Counted from the stretch's first letter, positions 53,223 to 62,683 are shown. The stretch: DNA of 64,000 bases from RGZA01 sp964568585 (GCA_964568585.1 CAZMQI010000006.1:19873-83872), one strand, 5' to 3'. Numbers and translations: made by a program. The notes: generated from the letters alone by a model not told the origin.

Positions 53223-53727
53223 CGCATTCGGTAAATTTGAAGAATTCGGTAAAGCCAGCCTGCCAGTGCTCAGCTGTTTGCTGTTCTTATTGTTCATGAT
53301 TGTGCCATGGCCAAGCCCAACGATTAAGGCCATTCTTTCCGCATTTCCGTTGATGGCTCTTTGTTACTGGGTTGTGAACCGCCCTGAACATTTCAGCATG
53401 GCATGGTCATTCATCATCGGCTTCATGCAGGATGTGTTGCTGGGGCAGCCCTTGGGTGTAACCGCGCTTACGTATCTTGCGGCCGATTTTTTTCTGCGCG
53501 GGCAACGCCATTTCTTCCTGCAACAATCTTTCCAGCATTTGTGGATGATGTTTGCCGTGGTGATTGTGGGCGTTTCGGCGGTGCAGTGGCTGGTGGCTTC
53601 GTTTGTCATTCATGCATGGGTAGAAATTACACCCATTATCCTGCGTGTCGTGATTGGCATATTATTCTTCCCGTTGGTGACCATGTTGCTCCATGCCGTG
53701 CAGCGCAGCGTGTTCTCCAGATCGTAG
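53215..53727 (+). CDS. mreD: Rod-shape protein MreD
   Basis: The 170-residue protein has about five hydrophobic helices and a conserved ALCYWVVNRPEHFSMAWSFIIGFMQDVLLGQPLG segment typical of MreD. It completes the mreBCD set that scaffolds wall synthesis, and its start lies inside the end of mreC. Confidence 0.92.
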   Translation: MSSAFGKFEEFGKASLPVLSCLLFLLFMIVPWPSPTIKAILSAFPLMALCYWVVNRPEHFSMAWSFIIGFMQDVLLGQPLGVTALTYLAADFFLRGQRHFFLQQSFQHLWMMFAVVIVGVSAVQWLVASFVIHAWVEITPIILRVVIGILFFPLVTMLLHAVQRSVFSRS

Positions 53728-53739
53728 CATGGCACATTC

Positions 53740-55719
53740 ATGGGAATAGTACGCGATACAGATAGGGGCCGCTTACTCACCCGCAGAGCATTCGTCATTG
53801 GTGCCGCGCAAGCTGGCTTGTTCGGCGTATTATTCAACCGTCTATATAATCTGCAAGTAAAAGAGGGTGACCGCTACGTCACCTTGGCGGAAGAGAACCG
53901 CGTCAGCATGCGCGTTGTCTTGCCGCCGCGCGGCTTGATTATCGACCGTAAAGGGCTAATCCTTGCGCGTTCCGATAAAAGCTTCAGAGCAGTGCTGGTA
54001 CCCGAGCAAACACGTGATGTAAGCCAGACCCTGCGTTCCTTGTATGAAATGATGCCGTTCGAGAATTGGGAAAAAAAGCGCATCCAGAAGGATTTGAAGA
54101 AAAACCGTTCTTTCGTTCCCGTATTGCTGCGTGAAAATATTGATTGGGAAACGCTGTCGATGCTGGAGTTGCACACACCAGACTTGCCCGGCATCGTAAT
54201 CGAAGCTGGCGAAACACGTTATTATCCATTCCGCGAGTCAACGGCGCATATCCTTGGTTATGTTGGCGCGCCAACTGAAGAAGAAGCAAAGAATGACCCG
54301 CTGCTCAGTCAACCGAGCTTCCGTCTAGGCAAAAGCGGTGTGGAGCGGGTGTATGATCTGGATTTGCGCGGCGAAGCCGGTAATTCGCATCTTGAAGTGA
54401 ATGCCTATGGCCGTCCTGTGCGCGAACTTGAAAAACATGAAGGCAAGATGGGGCATGAACTGCGGCTCACACTTGATATGTCATTGCAGGATTTTGCACA
54501 AAAGCGTTTGACGGCGGAATTAAGCGCCAGCGCGGTAGTGATGGATTGTGTGGATGGCAGTATATACAGCATTGCATCACATCCATCGTTTGACCCTAAC
54601 CAATTCACCTATGGCATCTCCAAAGATTTATGGGGCAAGCTCAATAACGACCCGCTTGTTCCACTCATCAATAAAGCCGTGATGGGGCTATATGCGCCGG
54701 GCTCTACGTTTAAAGTGGTGGTGGCGCTTGCTGCACTTGAAATGGGCATTAGCCCGAAGACCAGCTATTTCTGTCCCGGTCATCTCGATTTTGGTAATCA
54801 CCGTTTCCATTGCTGGAAAAAAGGCGGTCATGGTCAGGTCGATATGAAGCGAGGCATCTCCCAGTCATGCGACGTCTTCTTCTATCACATGAGCCAGAAG
54901 GTTGGCATCGACAAGATTTACGATATGTCCAAACTTATGGGCTTATCACAAAAACTTGGCGTTGATTTGCCAAATGAAAAGGCGGGCCTTGTTCCCAACC
55001 GCGAATGGAAGCAAAAGAACTATAAGGAAGCATGGCAACCAGGCGAAACTTTGGTCGCCTCCATTGGCCAAGGGTATATGCTCACAACGCCATTGCAATT
55101 GGCGGTAATGACGGCGCGCATTGCCAGCGGCGGCGTGGCTATTAAGCCGCACATTATGCAAAGCGTGAAGGATGTGAAACGCGCCCAAGAAACATTCCCG
55201 CCCTTAGGGCTAAAGCCTGAAAACCTGCAATTCGTTAAAGATGCGATGGCTGCGGTGTGTAAACCGGGTGGTACGGCTGCGGCATCACAAATCCCCGTGG
55301 CTGGTTATGAAATTGGCGGTAAGACCGGAACATCACAGGTGCGCCGCATCAGCAAGGCGGAGCGCTCCAAAGGCGTCATCCCCAATGAAAAGCGCCCATG
55401 GGAAGAACGCGATCACGCATTATTCATAAGCTTTGCGCCGGTGCAAAACCCGCGTTATGTGTGCTGCGTCGTGGTGGAACATGGCGGCGGCGGTTCAAAG
55501 AATGCAGCGCCGATTGCCCGTGATTTATTGATTGAAGTGATGAAACGTGACCCTGCCAATGCTTTACCAAAACCATTGGTCATGCCGGAAGGAAAAGATC
55601 CGAAATTGCCGGAGAAGAACGCGCCTGACTCACAAGGTGCAGATTCAGATACGCAGCTTGATCAGGATGAAGAGCTGATTATGGAAGAAGATGATTTAAC
55701 GGATGATCCGGTCAATTAA
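53740..55719 (+). CDS. mrdA: Penicillin-binding protein 2 (elongation transpeptidase)
   Basis: The 659-residue product has an N-terminal membrane helix (AFVIGAAQAGLFGVLFNRLY), the PBP dimer region (PPRGLIIDRKGLILARS) and a transpeptidase domain with STFK (in YAPGSTFKVVVAL), SCD (SQSCDVFFYH) and KTG (GGKTGTSQV). It crosslinks lateral wall during elongation. The C-terminal 60 residues are an acidic tail. The usual partner rodA does not follow; rpe on the other strand does. Confidence 0.96.
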   Translation: MGIVRDTDRGRLLTRRAFVIGAAQAGLFGVLFNRLYNLQVKEGDRYVTLAEENRVSMRVVLPPRGLIIDRKGLILARSDKSFRAVLVPEQTRDVSQTLRSLYEMMPFENWEKKRIQKDLKKNRSFVPVLLRENIDWETLSMLELHTPDLPGIVIEAGETRYYPFRESTAHILGYVGAPTEEEAKNDPLLSQPSFRLGKSGVERVYDLDLRGEAGNSHLEVNAYGRPVRELEKHEGKMGHELRLTLDMSLQDFAQKRLTAELSASAVVMDCVDGSIYSIASHPSFDPNQFTYGISKDLWGKLNNDPLVPLINKAVMGLYAPGSTFKVVVALAALEMGISPKTSYFCPGHLDFGNHRFHCWKKGGHGQVDMKRGISQSCDVFFYHMSQKVGIDKIYDMSKLMGLSQKLGVDLPNEKAGLVPNREWKQKNYKEAWQPGETLVASIGQGYMLTTPLQLAVMTARIASGGVAIKPHIMQSVKDVKRAQETFPPLGLKPENLQFVKDAMAAVCKPGGTAAASQIPVAGYEIGGKTGTSQVRRISKAERSKGVIPNEKRPWEERDHALFISFAPVQNPRYVCCVVVEHGGGGSKNAAPIARDLLIEVMKRDPANALPKPLVMPEGKDPKLPEKNAPDSQGADSDTQLDQDEELIMEEDDLTDDPVN

Positions 55720-55731
55720 TTGATTACCCAA

Positions 55732-56394
55732 TCAACCGCGCAAGGCTTTGATATTACCAGCATACTGCGCTGCGCCGCCTTTGAAGGAAGCTGTGCCAGC
55801 GACCAATACATCCGCTCCCGCGGCGACGGCCAATTTTGCGGTTTCGGTATTGATGCCGCCATCGACCTCTAAATCAATCGCTTTACCAGTTGCATCAATC
55901 ATCTTGCGTAGCTGCTTGATTTTATCAAGCTGGCTGTCGATAAAGGCTTGGCCGCCAAACCCGGGGTTCACGCTCATCACCAATATCAAATCTACTTCGC
56001 CAATTACGTTGGCAACGGCATCAATCGGGGTGGCTGGGTTCAATGCAACGCCCGCTTTTTTACCGCAGGATTTGATAAGCTGCAGTGTGCGGTGCAGATG
56101 CGGGCCGCTTTCCGGATGCACGGTGATGATATCCGCGCCGGCATTAGCAAATTCCGTCACATAGGTGTCCACTGGCGCAATCATTAAATGCACATCGAAG
56201 ATTTTTTTGGAATGGCTGCGTAATGCCTTCACTACCAATGGCCCGATGGTCAGGTTGGGAACGAAATGGCCATCCATTACATCCACGTGGATGTAATCCG
56301 CACCTGCGGCATCAATGGCACGTACTTCTTCGCCCAATTTGGCAAAGTCGGCGGATAAAATGGAGGGCGCGATACGTGTAGGGTGTTGCGGCAT
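55732..56394 (-). CDS. rpe: Ribulose-phosphate 3-epimerase
   Basis: The 220-residue TIM-barrel enzyme has SILSADFAKLGEEV, HVDVMDGHFVPNLTIGP, VMSVNPGFGGQAFI and EVDGGIN motifs. It interconverts ribulose-5-phosphate and xylulose-5-phosphate. It follows rsmB by 14 bases, a common pairing. Confidence 0.97.
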   Translation of the reverse strand: MPQHPTRIAPSILSADFAKLGEEVRAIDAAGADYIHVDVMDGHFVPNLTIGPLVVKALRSHSKKIFDVHLMIAPVDTYVTEFANAGADIITVHPESGPHLHRTLQLIKSCGKKAGVALNPATPIDAVANVIGEVDLILVMSVNPGFGGQAFIDSQLDKIKQLRKMIDATGKAIDLEVDGGINTETAKLAVAAGADVLVAGTASFKGGAAQYAGNIKALRG

Positions 56395-56408
56395 TTAAAA
56401 ATCCGGTG

Positions 56409-57764
56409 TTAAGCGATTTTCTTGAGGCGTGCGGCATAGAACCCATCCATCCCACCAAAAGCCTGCATATAATGGGGAAGTGTACGCAAATCTCCTGCGC
56501 TTGTCACCCCTTCATCCCATCCGTTAAATTCTGCAGCAGTGACGGGTACGCGCTGAAAGTTCGGGTTTTTCTTTAAAAATGCCTCAATGACTTCGGGGCC
56601 TTCTTCATTCTGCAATGAGCACACCGCGTAAATCAGCAAGCCATCTTTTTTAACAAGGCTGGCCACATGATTCAGCATGCGCGATTGCAGCGCGGCAAGG
56701 CGCATCACATCATCGGGTTTTTTATGAATCATCAAATCTGGATGGCGGCGTAATGTTCCGGTCGCGCTGCATGGCGCATCAAGAAATATGACATCTGCCA
56801 GATTATTAGGTTTAAATTCCAGAACATTGACCGATAAAATATTCGCATTCATTTTAATGCGTTGCAGATTTTCACGAAGGCGCACAAGACGATCTTGCGA
56901 TTGGTCAATCGCTACAACCTTTGCGCCAGCGGCCAAAAATTGCGCGGTTTTACCGCCGGGGGCTGCACAGCAATCATAGACCAACTTGCCTTTGATATCG
57001 CCTGCCATCATCGCTGGCAGTGCAGCTGCGGCGTCTTGCACCCACCATGCACCTTCGGTAAAGCCGGGTAATTGGGTGATGTCATCCTGAGTGGCTAGGC
57101 GAAGGCTGCCATTGGGCAGCATTTGCGCGTTCAATTCTTTTTGCCAATGTGCTGCGTTATCTTTGACGGTTATATCTAAAAACGGTTCACGCAGAGATGC
57201 CATCGCAATCTTGCCAAGATTTTCGAGACCATAATCTTTCTTCCACATGGTCAGCAGCCAGTTTGGAATGGCTTGCTGCCACCCTTGGGTGGCATCATGG
57301 ATTTGTTTTTCATTCGCGGATGCTTTACGTAAAATCGCATTCACCAAGCCGCGCATCACCTTGTCATTCTTATCCAGCAAATTAACGCAGGTGTTCACGA
57401 CCGCATGGGCAGGGGAGTGGAGGAACAAGATATGCGTAAAGCCGATGCGTAGCGCCATCAATGCTGAAAGCGGCAACTTTTCCAGCGTTTTGGCATATTG
57501 GCGAATGCGGTAATCAATAAAGCCAAGTTGACGCAGGGTCGTCAGTACCAGCAAACGGCATAGCGAGCGGTCGCGCTGTTCCAGTAGGTTCACTTCTTTG
57601 GTTTGTTCCCATGCATCTTCCAATGAAATGGATTCATTGGTGATTTTCAGAAGGATTTTGTGTGCAATGACACGCGCATCTTTTTTGGGTGCATCTTTTG
57701 GCCGTGTGGTGGGCTTTGGTGCATCTGGCTTAGCAGTATTGGCTTTTGGTTTTTGTTCTGGCAT
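56409..57764 (-). CDS. rsmB: 16S rRNA m5C methyltransferase RsmB
   Basis: The 451-residue product joins an N-terminal NusB-like domain (VIAHKILLKITNESISLEDAW) to a Nol1/Nop2/Sun methyltransferase domain: DCCAAPGGKTAQFLAAGAKV, FLDAPCSATGTLRRHPD and YAVCSLQNEEGPEV, which hold the two catalytic cysteines. It methylates 16S rRNA C967. The first 25 residues are a Lys/Pro/Thr-rich tail. ATG at 57764 gives family length; another 51 codons would run through the oppositely coded SDHAF4-like gene. Confidence 0.93.
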   Translation of the reverse strand: MPEQKPKANTAKPDAPKPTTRPKDAPKKDARVIAHKILLKITNESISLEDAWEQTKEVNLLEQRDRSLCRLLVLTTLRQLGFIDYRIRQYAKTLEKLPLSALMALRIGFTHILFLHSPAHAVVNTCVNLLDKNDKVMRGLVNAILRKASANEKQIHDATQGWQQAIPNWLLTMWKKDYGLENLGKIAMASLREPFLDITVKDNAAHWQKELNAQMLPNGSLRLATQDDITQLPGFTEGAWWVQDAAAALPAMMAGDIKGKLVYDCCAAPGGKTAQFLAAGAKVVAIDQSQDRLVRLRENLQRIKMNANILSVNVLEFKPNNLADVIFLDAPCSATGTLRRHPDLMIHKKPDDVMRLAALQSRMLNHVASLVKKDGLLIYAVCSLQNEEGPEVIEAFLKKNPNFQRVPVTAAEFNGWDEGVTSAGDLRTLPHYMQAFGGMDGFYAARLKKIA

Positions 57765-57774
57765 GGTCATGGTT

Positions 57775-57963
57775 ATGACCGAAAAACCCATGCCATTAAA
57801 GAATAATCCGCCAGCGCCAGCCGCAGTTGAAAAAGATGTGGTTAAGACGGACATGCCAGAACAAAAAAACTTGCAAAAGACTGGCGAAAGCGGCGGCCAA
57901 GCAGGCCCAGAACCCACCCGTTATGGTGATTGGGAAAAAGGCGGACGCTGTACCGATTTCTAG
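57775..57963 (+). CDS. SDHAF4-like succinate dehydrogenase assembly factor (DUF1674)
   Basis: A 62-residue protein ending in EPTRYGDWEKGGRCTDF, the diagnostic C-terminus of DUF1674/SDHAF4, which binds flavinylated SdhA and protects it before complex II assembly. The N-terminal half is a disordered Pro/Lys-rich stretch. ATGs at 57763, 57769 and 57775 are in frame; 57775 is chosen because the family N-terminus is short. It is divergent from rsmB, with start codons 10 bases apart, so promoters lie within each other's coding region. Confidence 0.82.
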   Translation: MTEKPMPLKNNPPAPAAVEKDVVKTDMPEQKNLQKTGESGGQAGPEPTRYGDWEKGGRCTDF

Positions 57964-57979
57964 AGCACGGCTCTAAATG

Positions 57980-59188
57980 TTAAGCAGCAAGAGGCTCTTT
58001 CAAATCCTCAACAGCTAACTCCTTCACATGCCAAGGAAGGCCCTGCTTTGCAACTTCTTCAAGGAATGGTTCTGGCGGCAGTTGTTCAACGTTGAAAATG
58101 CCTTCGCCTTTCCATGTGCCTTTTAAAATCATCATCGCGCCCACAACGGCTGGAACACCTGTGGTATACGACACAGCCTGTGCGCCAACTTCCTTGGCGG
58201 TTTGTGCATGGTCGCACACATTATAAATGAGTGTCTTGCGCGGTTTGCCGTTCTTGGTGCCCTGAATGATGCATCCGATGGATGTCTTGCCGGTATAGTT
58301 TTCAGCCAAGGTTGATGGCACAGGCAGTAACGCCGCAAGGAATTGCAGCGGCACGATTTCTTTGCCTTGGTACATCACTGGCTTGATGCTGGTCATGCCC
58401 ACGCTTTGTAGTACGTCCAGATGCTTGATGTAGTTATCGGAGAACGTCATCCAGAAACGGATGCGCTTCAGGCCTTTGATATTCTGCACAAGGGATTCTT
58501 CTTCCTCATGGTAAATCAAATAGGATTTGCGTGAACCGACTTCTGGATAATCAATCATGCGCGAAATGCTAAGCGGATCAATTTCAATCCACTTGCCATC
58601 TTCCCAGTATTTGCCGCGTTGGGTCACTTCGCGCAGGTTCACTTCAGGATTGAAGTTTGTGGCGAATGATTTGCCATGGTTGCCATCGTTACAATCGATA
58701 ATGTCGATGTAATCGATTGAATCGAACAGGTTGTTCTGTGCATAGGCACAATAGATATTTGAAACGCCCGGATCGAAGCCGCAACCCAATACGCCGATGA
58801 TGCCTTTTTCTTTGAAACGGTCATGGTATGGCCATTGCCATTTATAGGAGAACTTCGCTTCGTCCTTTGGTTCGTAATTCGCGGTATCAAGGTAATGCAC
58901 GCCCGTTGCAAGGCATGCATCCATAATCGTCAAATCCTGATATGGCAATGCCATGTTGATAACCAGCTTTGGCTGCACTTGTTTAATGAGTGCAATCACA
59001 GCGTTGGTATCATCGGCATCGATTTGCGAGATGGTAATTTCGCTTTTGCATTCGCGTTGAATCTTTTCGCATTTGGAGAGCGTGCGTGATGCAAGATGGA
59101 TTTTTGTGAATACGTCGCGGTTCATGGCGCATTTTTTTGCAACCACGGTTCCTGCGGCACCTGCGCCGATAATCAAAACACTACCCAT
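57980..59188 (-). CDS. Carboxynorspermidine/carboxyspermidine dehydrogenase
   Basis: The 402-residue NAD(P)H enzyme is of the saccharopine-dehydrogenase fold (IIGAGAAGTVVAKKCA at the N-terminus, then VLGCGFDPGVSNIYCAYAQ). It condenses putrescine or diaminopropane with aspartate semialdehyde. Its neighbour encodes the matching decarboxylase, so the two form the alternative spermidine pathway. About 100 bases, with an inverted repeat, separate them. Confidence 0.92.
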   Translation of the reverse strand: MGSVLIIGAGAAGTVVAKKCAMNRDVFTKIHLASRTLSKCEKIQRECKSEITISQIDADDTNAVIALIKQVQPKLVINMALPYQDLTIMDACLATGVHYLDTANYEPKDEAKFSYKWQWPYHDRFKEKGIIGVLGCGFDPGVSNIYCAYAQNNLFDSIDYIDIIDCNDGNHGKSFATNFNPEVNLREVTQRGKYWEDGKWIEIDPLSISRMIDYPEVGSRKSYLIYHEEEESLVQNIKGLKRIRFWMTFSDNYIKHLDVLQSVGMTSIKPVMYQGKEIVPLQFLAALLPVPSTLAENYTGKTSIGCIIQGTKNGKPRKTLIYNVCDHAQTAKEVGAQAVSYTTGVPAVVGAMMILKGTWKGEGIFNVEQLPPEPFLEEVAKQGLPWHVKELAVEDLKEPLAA

Positions 59189-59243
59189 ATTTCACTCCAT
59201 AACGTTGTGCCGCACGACTTCTGCGGACTTGCGAAACATATCA

Positions 59244-59263
59244 GTTGTTTTTAGAAAAACAAC
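59244..59263. repeat. Short inverted repeat between polyamine genes
   Basis: GTTGTTTTT and AAAAACAAC form a 9-bp stem with a two-base spacer. It could be a weak terminator after the decarboxylase or an operator for the dehydrogenase gene; the sequence does not decide. Confidence 0.4.
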
Positions 59264-59290
59264 GGTTTTATGGCCAGTTTTAGGGAAGGT

Positions 59291-60475
59291 TTATGTGCTG
59301 TAGTTATGTTTGAAGTCGGCATAGGTAAAATGCCGCCAAATGCGGTATTCGCCAGCGCTATCCAGCACGGCTAAATCGGGGCGTGGATGGCCGTTGAACC
59401 AGTTTGCTTCGCCCAGCGAGTATTGCAGCCCATCCAGAAACACCACCTTGTCGCCAACGGCCAATGGCTTTTCAAAGGCATAATCGCCCCACACATCACG
59501 TGCCATACAGGTACGGGACACAAAAGTATAGGCATATGCCGTGGGGATTTCGGTTTCGCCAAGAACGGATAGGCGAATACCTGCCTTCATCACATCGGGT
59601 ACATGGGCATTCGCCGAAGCATCCAGCACAGCGTTTTGCGTGCCTTCATTATTCTGCAAGCCAAGCACGGAGGCAACCAGATAACCGGCATCGTATACAA
59701 CAGCCGCGCCTGGTTCTAAAACTGGCGTGATGTGCGGATAGGTTTTTTTGAATTCATTCAGCGCATGCACCAACACGTCCACATTGTAATCAGGATGGGT
59801 GATGAAATGCCCACCGCCAAAGTTCACAGTTTTCACATTGTGCAAAACATCCTTAAGCAATTCGCCGACATGCGTGATAAGACGCGCGGATTCTTCCGCC
59901 ATGTTTTCACAAAGCGCATGCACATGTAATGTGTCGATATAAGCCCAATTGGCTTTGCTGAGTTCAGCAACTGCAACGCCGAAATGCGAACCCGCACGGC
60001 ATGGATCGTATTTTGCGAATTTGGCCAACGACAGGGCAGGGTTCACACGCAGGCCAATCGTCACGCTCTTTTTATGTTTGCGGATGATGGGTGCAAACTG
60101 GTTCAGTTGTTCCAGCGAATTGAAATAGATATGGATGTTGTTTTGCAAGGATAGCAATTCGTGGATTTCTTGTTCGCTATAGGCCGGACAAAATGTGTGG
60201 ATTTCTGTCTCGCCTTTTTTGTGGCCATCCTTTGCCCATCCATCTTTTACAAGGCGCGCTTCGTAAACGCCGCTTGCGGTAAATCCATCCAGCACATCGC
60301 CAATCATCTGGAAGATGGGCATCAGTGGGCAACCTTTAATCGCGAATAAAATCTTGGCGCCCGTGCGCGTTTTGATATCGGCCAGCGTCTGCAGATTATG
60401 TTTCAGGCGCGCCTCATCCACGACAAAAGCGGGTGTCTGTATAGCGCTGAGCTTGCTAATAATACGGTGATGCAT
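59291..60475 (-). CDS. nspC: Carboxynorspermidine/carboxyspermidine decarboxylase
   Basis: The 394-residue PLP enzyme of the alanine-racemase fold has the PLP lysine in ILFAIKGCPLMP near the N-terminus and the NFGGGHFITHPDYN and ARDVWGDYAFEKPL segments. It releases CO2 from carboxyspermidine to give spermidine. ATG at 60475 fits the family; an ATG 21 codons earlier has no ribosome site. Confidence 0.92.
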   Translation of the reverse strand: MHHRIISKLSAIQTPAFVVDEARLKHNLQTLADIKTRTGAKILFAIKGCPLMPIFQMIGDVLDGFTASGVYEARLVKDGWAKDGHKKGETEIHTFCPAYSEQEIHELLSLQNNIHIYFNSLEQLNQFAPIIRKHKKSVTIGLRVNPALSLAKFAKYDPCRAGSHFGVAVAELSKANWAYIDTLHVHALCENMAEESARLITHVGELLKDVLHNVKTVNFGGGHFITHPDYNVDVLVHALNEFKKTYPHITPVLEPGAAVVYDAGYLVASVLGLQNNEGTQNAVLDASANAHVPDVMKAGIRLSVLGETEIPTAYAYTFVSRTCMARDVWGDYAFEKPLAVGDKVVFLDGLQYSLGEANWFNGHPRPDLAVLDSAGEYRIWRHFTYADFKHNYST

Positions 60476-60581
60476 GGTTATTACTTCGAATCCACTTAAT
60501 TTAAGCTTTTTTATTAACAACCCTTTTGTAGTTATCATAGGATAATATGACTGCCTTCACCCTTTTACGCAAAGCTGGCTT

Positions 60582-61574
60582 ATGACGCAATCCTTGCCCC
60601 TTCCTGTTCTGGCGACTGTGAAAGCAGCTTATGGCGACGTGTTCGGCAATCTGAAAGGCTTTCTGGGCAGTATCTGGCTTATCTTGTTGATGATGGTGCT
60701 GTTCGTTGAAATCCCTACGCTCATTATGACGCAGCAAATCTACAAATCCATCCATCCGGAAGCGCATACCACGCTTGATGACATGACAGGGAAGATTGAT
60801 GTGCCATCACCCGAAAAAAGCCTGGAAGAAAAAAGTACGGCAGAAAAAGTGGCTGCATCAGAAAATTCAAGACCGGTGACAATCGAAGAAGCGCGACAGG
60901 TAAAACCCGAACATCTGGCGATTATCCTGGCGCTTAGCCTGTTCCAGATGGCGATGATATTTTCGTTCTCGGTCGCATGGTATCGCCAGCTATTGCTGGG
61001 TGAGAAAAAAGATAAAACCATAGTATTCAGTTACGGCAAGCCCGAATGGCATTTCACGTTAACCGCAATGAAATCAGGCTTCGCGCTTGCGCCCATCGTG
61101 TTGGTGTTCACCAGTTTCTTCATGGCTTCCATTCCTGAATTCTCTGGCGGCGAAGCAGTCAGTCTTGAGGATAATTGGGCTGTGTTTTTGGGGTGTGGCT
61201 TGCTGATGATGTTTGTCATTGCACGCCTATCCATGAGCTATCCGCTAACGGTCATGGGCCAGACAACCGAACCTTTTAAGCAATCATGGGTCATGACTGC
61301 AAAACATGTCTGGCGCATCATGCTTGGGAATATCTTGCTCGCGCTTCCAACCGTAGTAGTCGCGCTTGGCATCGTTATTGGGGTGAGCTTGCTCATCAGC
61401 TCCGCCCAACAGGGCATCGCAGGTGATGTCGCGCAGCAAGGTAACCGTTTGGGTTTTGCCGAACATGTGCTGTTTAAAGCGATTGGCGCAGCCTTTATCT
61501 TGTTCCTGTTCGGGCTTATGTCGGCATTCTATGCTCGGGTATATGCGTTTATGATACGTAGCCAACAGGCTTAG
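60582..61574 (+). CDS. Membrane protein of unknown function
   Basis: I do not recognise this 330-residue protein. It has about six hydrophobic helices (near 28-50, 112-134, 160-182, 200-222, 243-275 and 292-322). Between helices 1 and 2 a charged, Lys/Glu-rich stretch (residues about 60-105) should be on one side of the membrane. The layout resembles bacterial membrane proteins that stand near glycerophosphodiesterase domains, but no enzyme domain is attached. Its stop overlaps the end of recX by four bases. Confidence 0.6.
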   Translation: MTQSLPLPVLATVKAAYGDVFGNLKGFLGSIWLILLMMVLFVEIPTLIMTQQIYKSIHPEAHTTLDDMTGKIDVPSPEKSLEEKSTAEKVAASENSRPVTIEEARQVKPEHLAIILALSLFQMAMIFSFSVAWYRQLLLGEKKDKTIVFSYGKPEWHFTLTAMKSGFALAPIVLVFTSFFMASIPEFSGGEAVSLEDNWAVFLGCGLLMMFVIARLSMSYPLTVMGQTTEPFKQSWVMTAKHVWRIMLGNILLALPTVVVALGIVIGVSLLISSAQQGIAGDVAQQGNRLGFAEHVLFKAIGAAFILFLFGLMSAFYARVYAFMIRSQQA

Positions 61575-62140
61575 TCGTTTTCATCCAGTGTCACATTCAA
61601 CGCTTTGCGGGCTGTTTCAAATGAAAAGCCGGCTCTGCACATCTTAGCCAATTCCTTTTTTGTGTCGGCGTTTTTATGTTTGTTATAGATGCCAAGGCCT
61701 TTCTTTCTGGCAAAGATGCGCGCTGATGCCAAATCCATTTCATCAAAGCTCTGGTCTTCAACAACCTCAACCATTTTTTCTTTAATGAGCTCCTTGCCTA
61801 CGCCCTTATGCATTAATTTTTGCTGCATCTTCTGGCGCGATAGACCTGCTTGTTTTCCATGTTCGATAAACCGCTTTGCCAAATCACCATCATTAATCCA
61901 GTTCTTTTCTTCATAGCGATTTAGAATGGCATCTTTCCAGCGCATCGCATCCACACTTGCGAATTCCTTATCCGCATAGGCTGCTTTATCAATGTGCCGC
62001 TGCAATGTTCGTCCTAACATCCCGCGCGTTGCCGAATAACGCGTCACGTAACGTAATGCCAAAAACTCCAATCGCTCTTTGGTGAGCGGTATGACCTTCT
62101 TTATTCTGCGTTTAATTTTTTTTGGATTGTGTTCAAACAT
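61571..62140 (-). CDS. recX: Regulatory protein RecX
   Basis: The 189-residue, highly basic, helical product has the RecX repeats (RYVTRYSATRGMLGRTLQRHI, GLSRQKMQQKLMHKGVGKELI, KELAKMCRAGFSFETARKAL). RecX dampens RecA filament activity. recA is not in the window. I see no clear LexA site upstream. Confidence 0.85.
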   Translation of the reverse strand: MFEHNPKKIKRRIKKVIPLTKERLEFLALRYVTRYSATRGMLGRTLQRHIDKAAYADKEFASVDAMRWKDAILNRYEEKNWINDGDLAKRFIEHGKQAGLSRQKMQQKLMHKGVGKELIKEKMVEVVEDQSFDEMDLASARIFARKKGLGIYNKHKNADTKKELAKMCRAGFSFETARKALNVTLDEND

Positions 62141-62273
62141 TGGCGGGGTGCTGAAATCAAAGGTGAAAGTAAACTATAACAGTATTTTAATGTTCTGTTA
62201 AGTATATGAACTTAAACATTTTTTAAACAGAAAGCCTGTATTCTGAGCATATATAAAATTTTAGGCAAACTGT

Positions 62274-62639
62274 ATGATTGAAGCAATTTTAAGCGAAGAA
62301 CAAAAACAACCAGTAGTTACGGCTACTAAAAAGCCGACCTATAACCGCTACTTCATCGAACTTCATGTGCCTGAAAACCGCGAGGCATCACGCGTATTGA
62401 TGACCGAAATCAGCCGCCACGCCGCATTAGAATTTATTCAGGTGCTTCGTGACTGGATTGGCCACGAAAATATGACCAATGATTTATCCAGCGTATCTGT
62501 GACCGCCATGGGTCAGGTGATGATTGTGTGTAGCCACCGTCTCATCGATATGGTGCGCGAGCAGGATATCTGGGCTATTTCCCATATTCGTTCGGCTGAA
62601 CAATCGGGCGATTTCCGCCGTATTTCCGGAAAAACCTAA
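62274..62639 (+). CDS. Small hypothetical protein
   Basis: I do not recognise this 121-residue soluble protein. After a variable 20-residue tail it shows a compact alpha/beta pattern: YNRYFIELHVPENREASRVLMTEISRHAALEFIQVLRDWIG, then SVSVTAMGQVMIVCSHRLIDMVR. A single gene preceded by an AT-rich 130-base region with TATATAAAATT that could be a -10 box. It reads like a real coding region by its length and amino acid balance. Confidence 0.65.
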   Translation: MIEAILSEEQKQPVVTATKKPTYNRYFIELHVPENREASRVLMTEISRHAALEFIQVLRDWIGHENMTNDLSSVSVTAMGQVMIVCSHRLIDMVREQDIWAISHIRSAEQSGDFRRISGKT

Positions 62640-62683
62640 AAATCCCCACTAGTAGTGTGCCATAGCTTGGCTATAATTGCGCC

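Noticed and set aside
57598..57774. Longer N-terminus for the SDHAF4-like protein
   Set aside because: The added codons are antisense to the conserved NusB-like region of rsmB; the family is short.
62180..62215. LexA-like dyad before recX
   Set aside because: GTTC and GAAC are present but spaced by 12 bases, not the seven of the alphaproteobacterial site.
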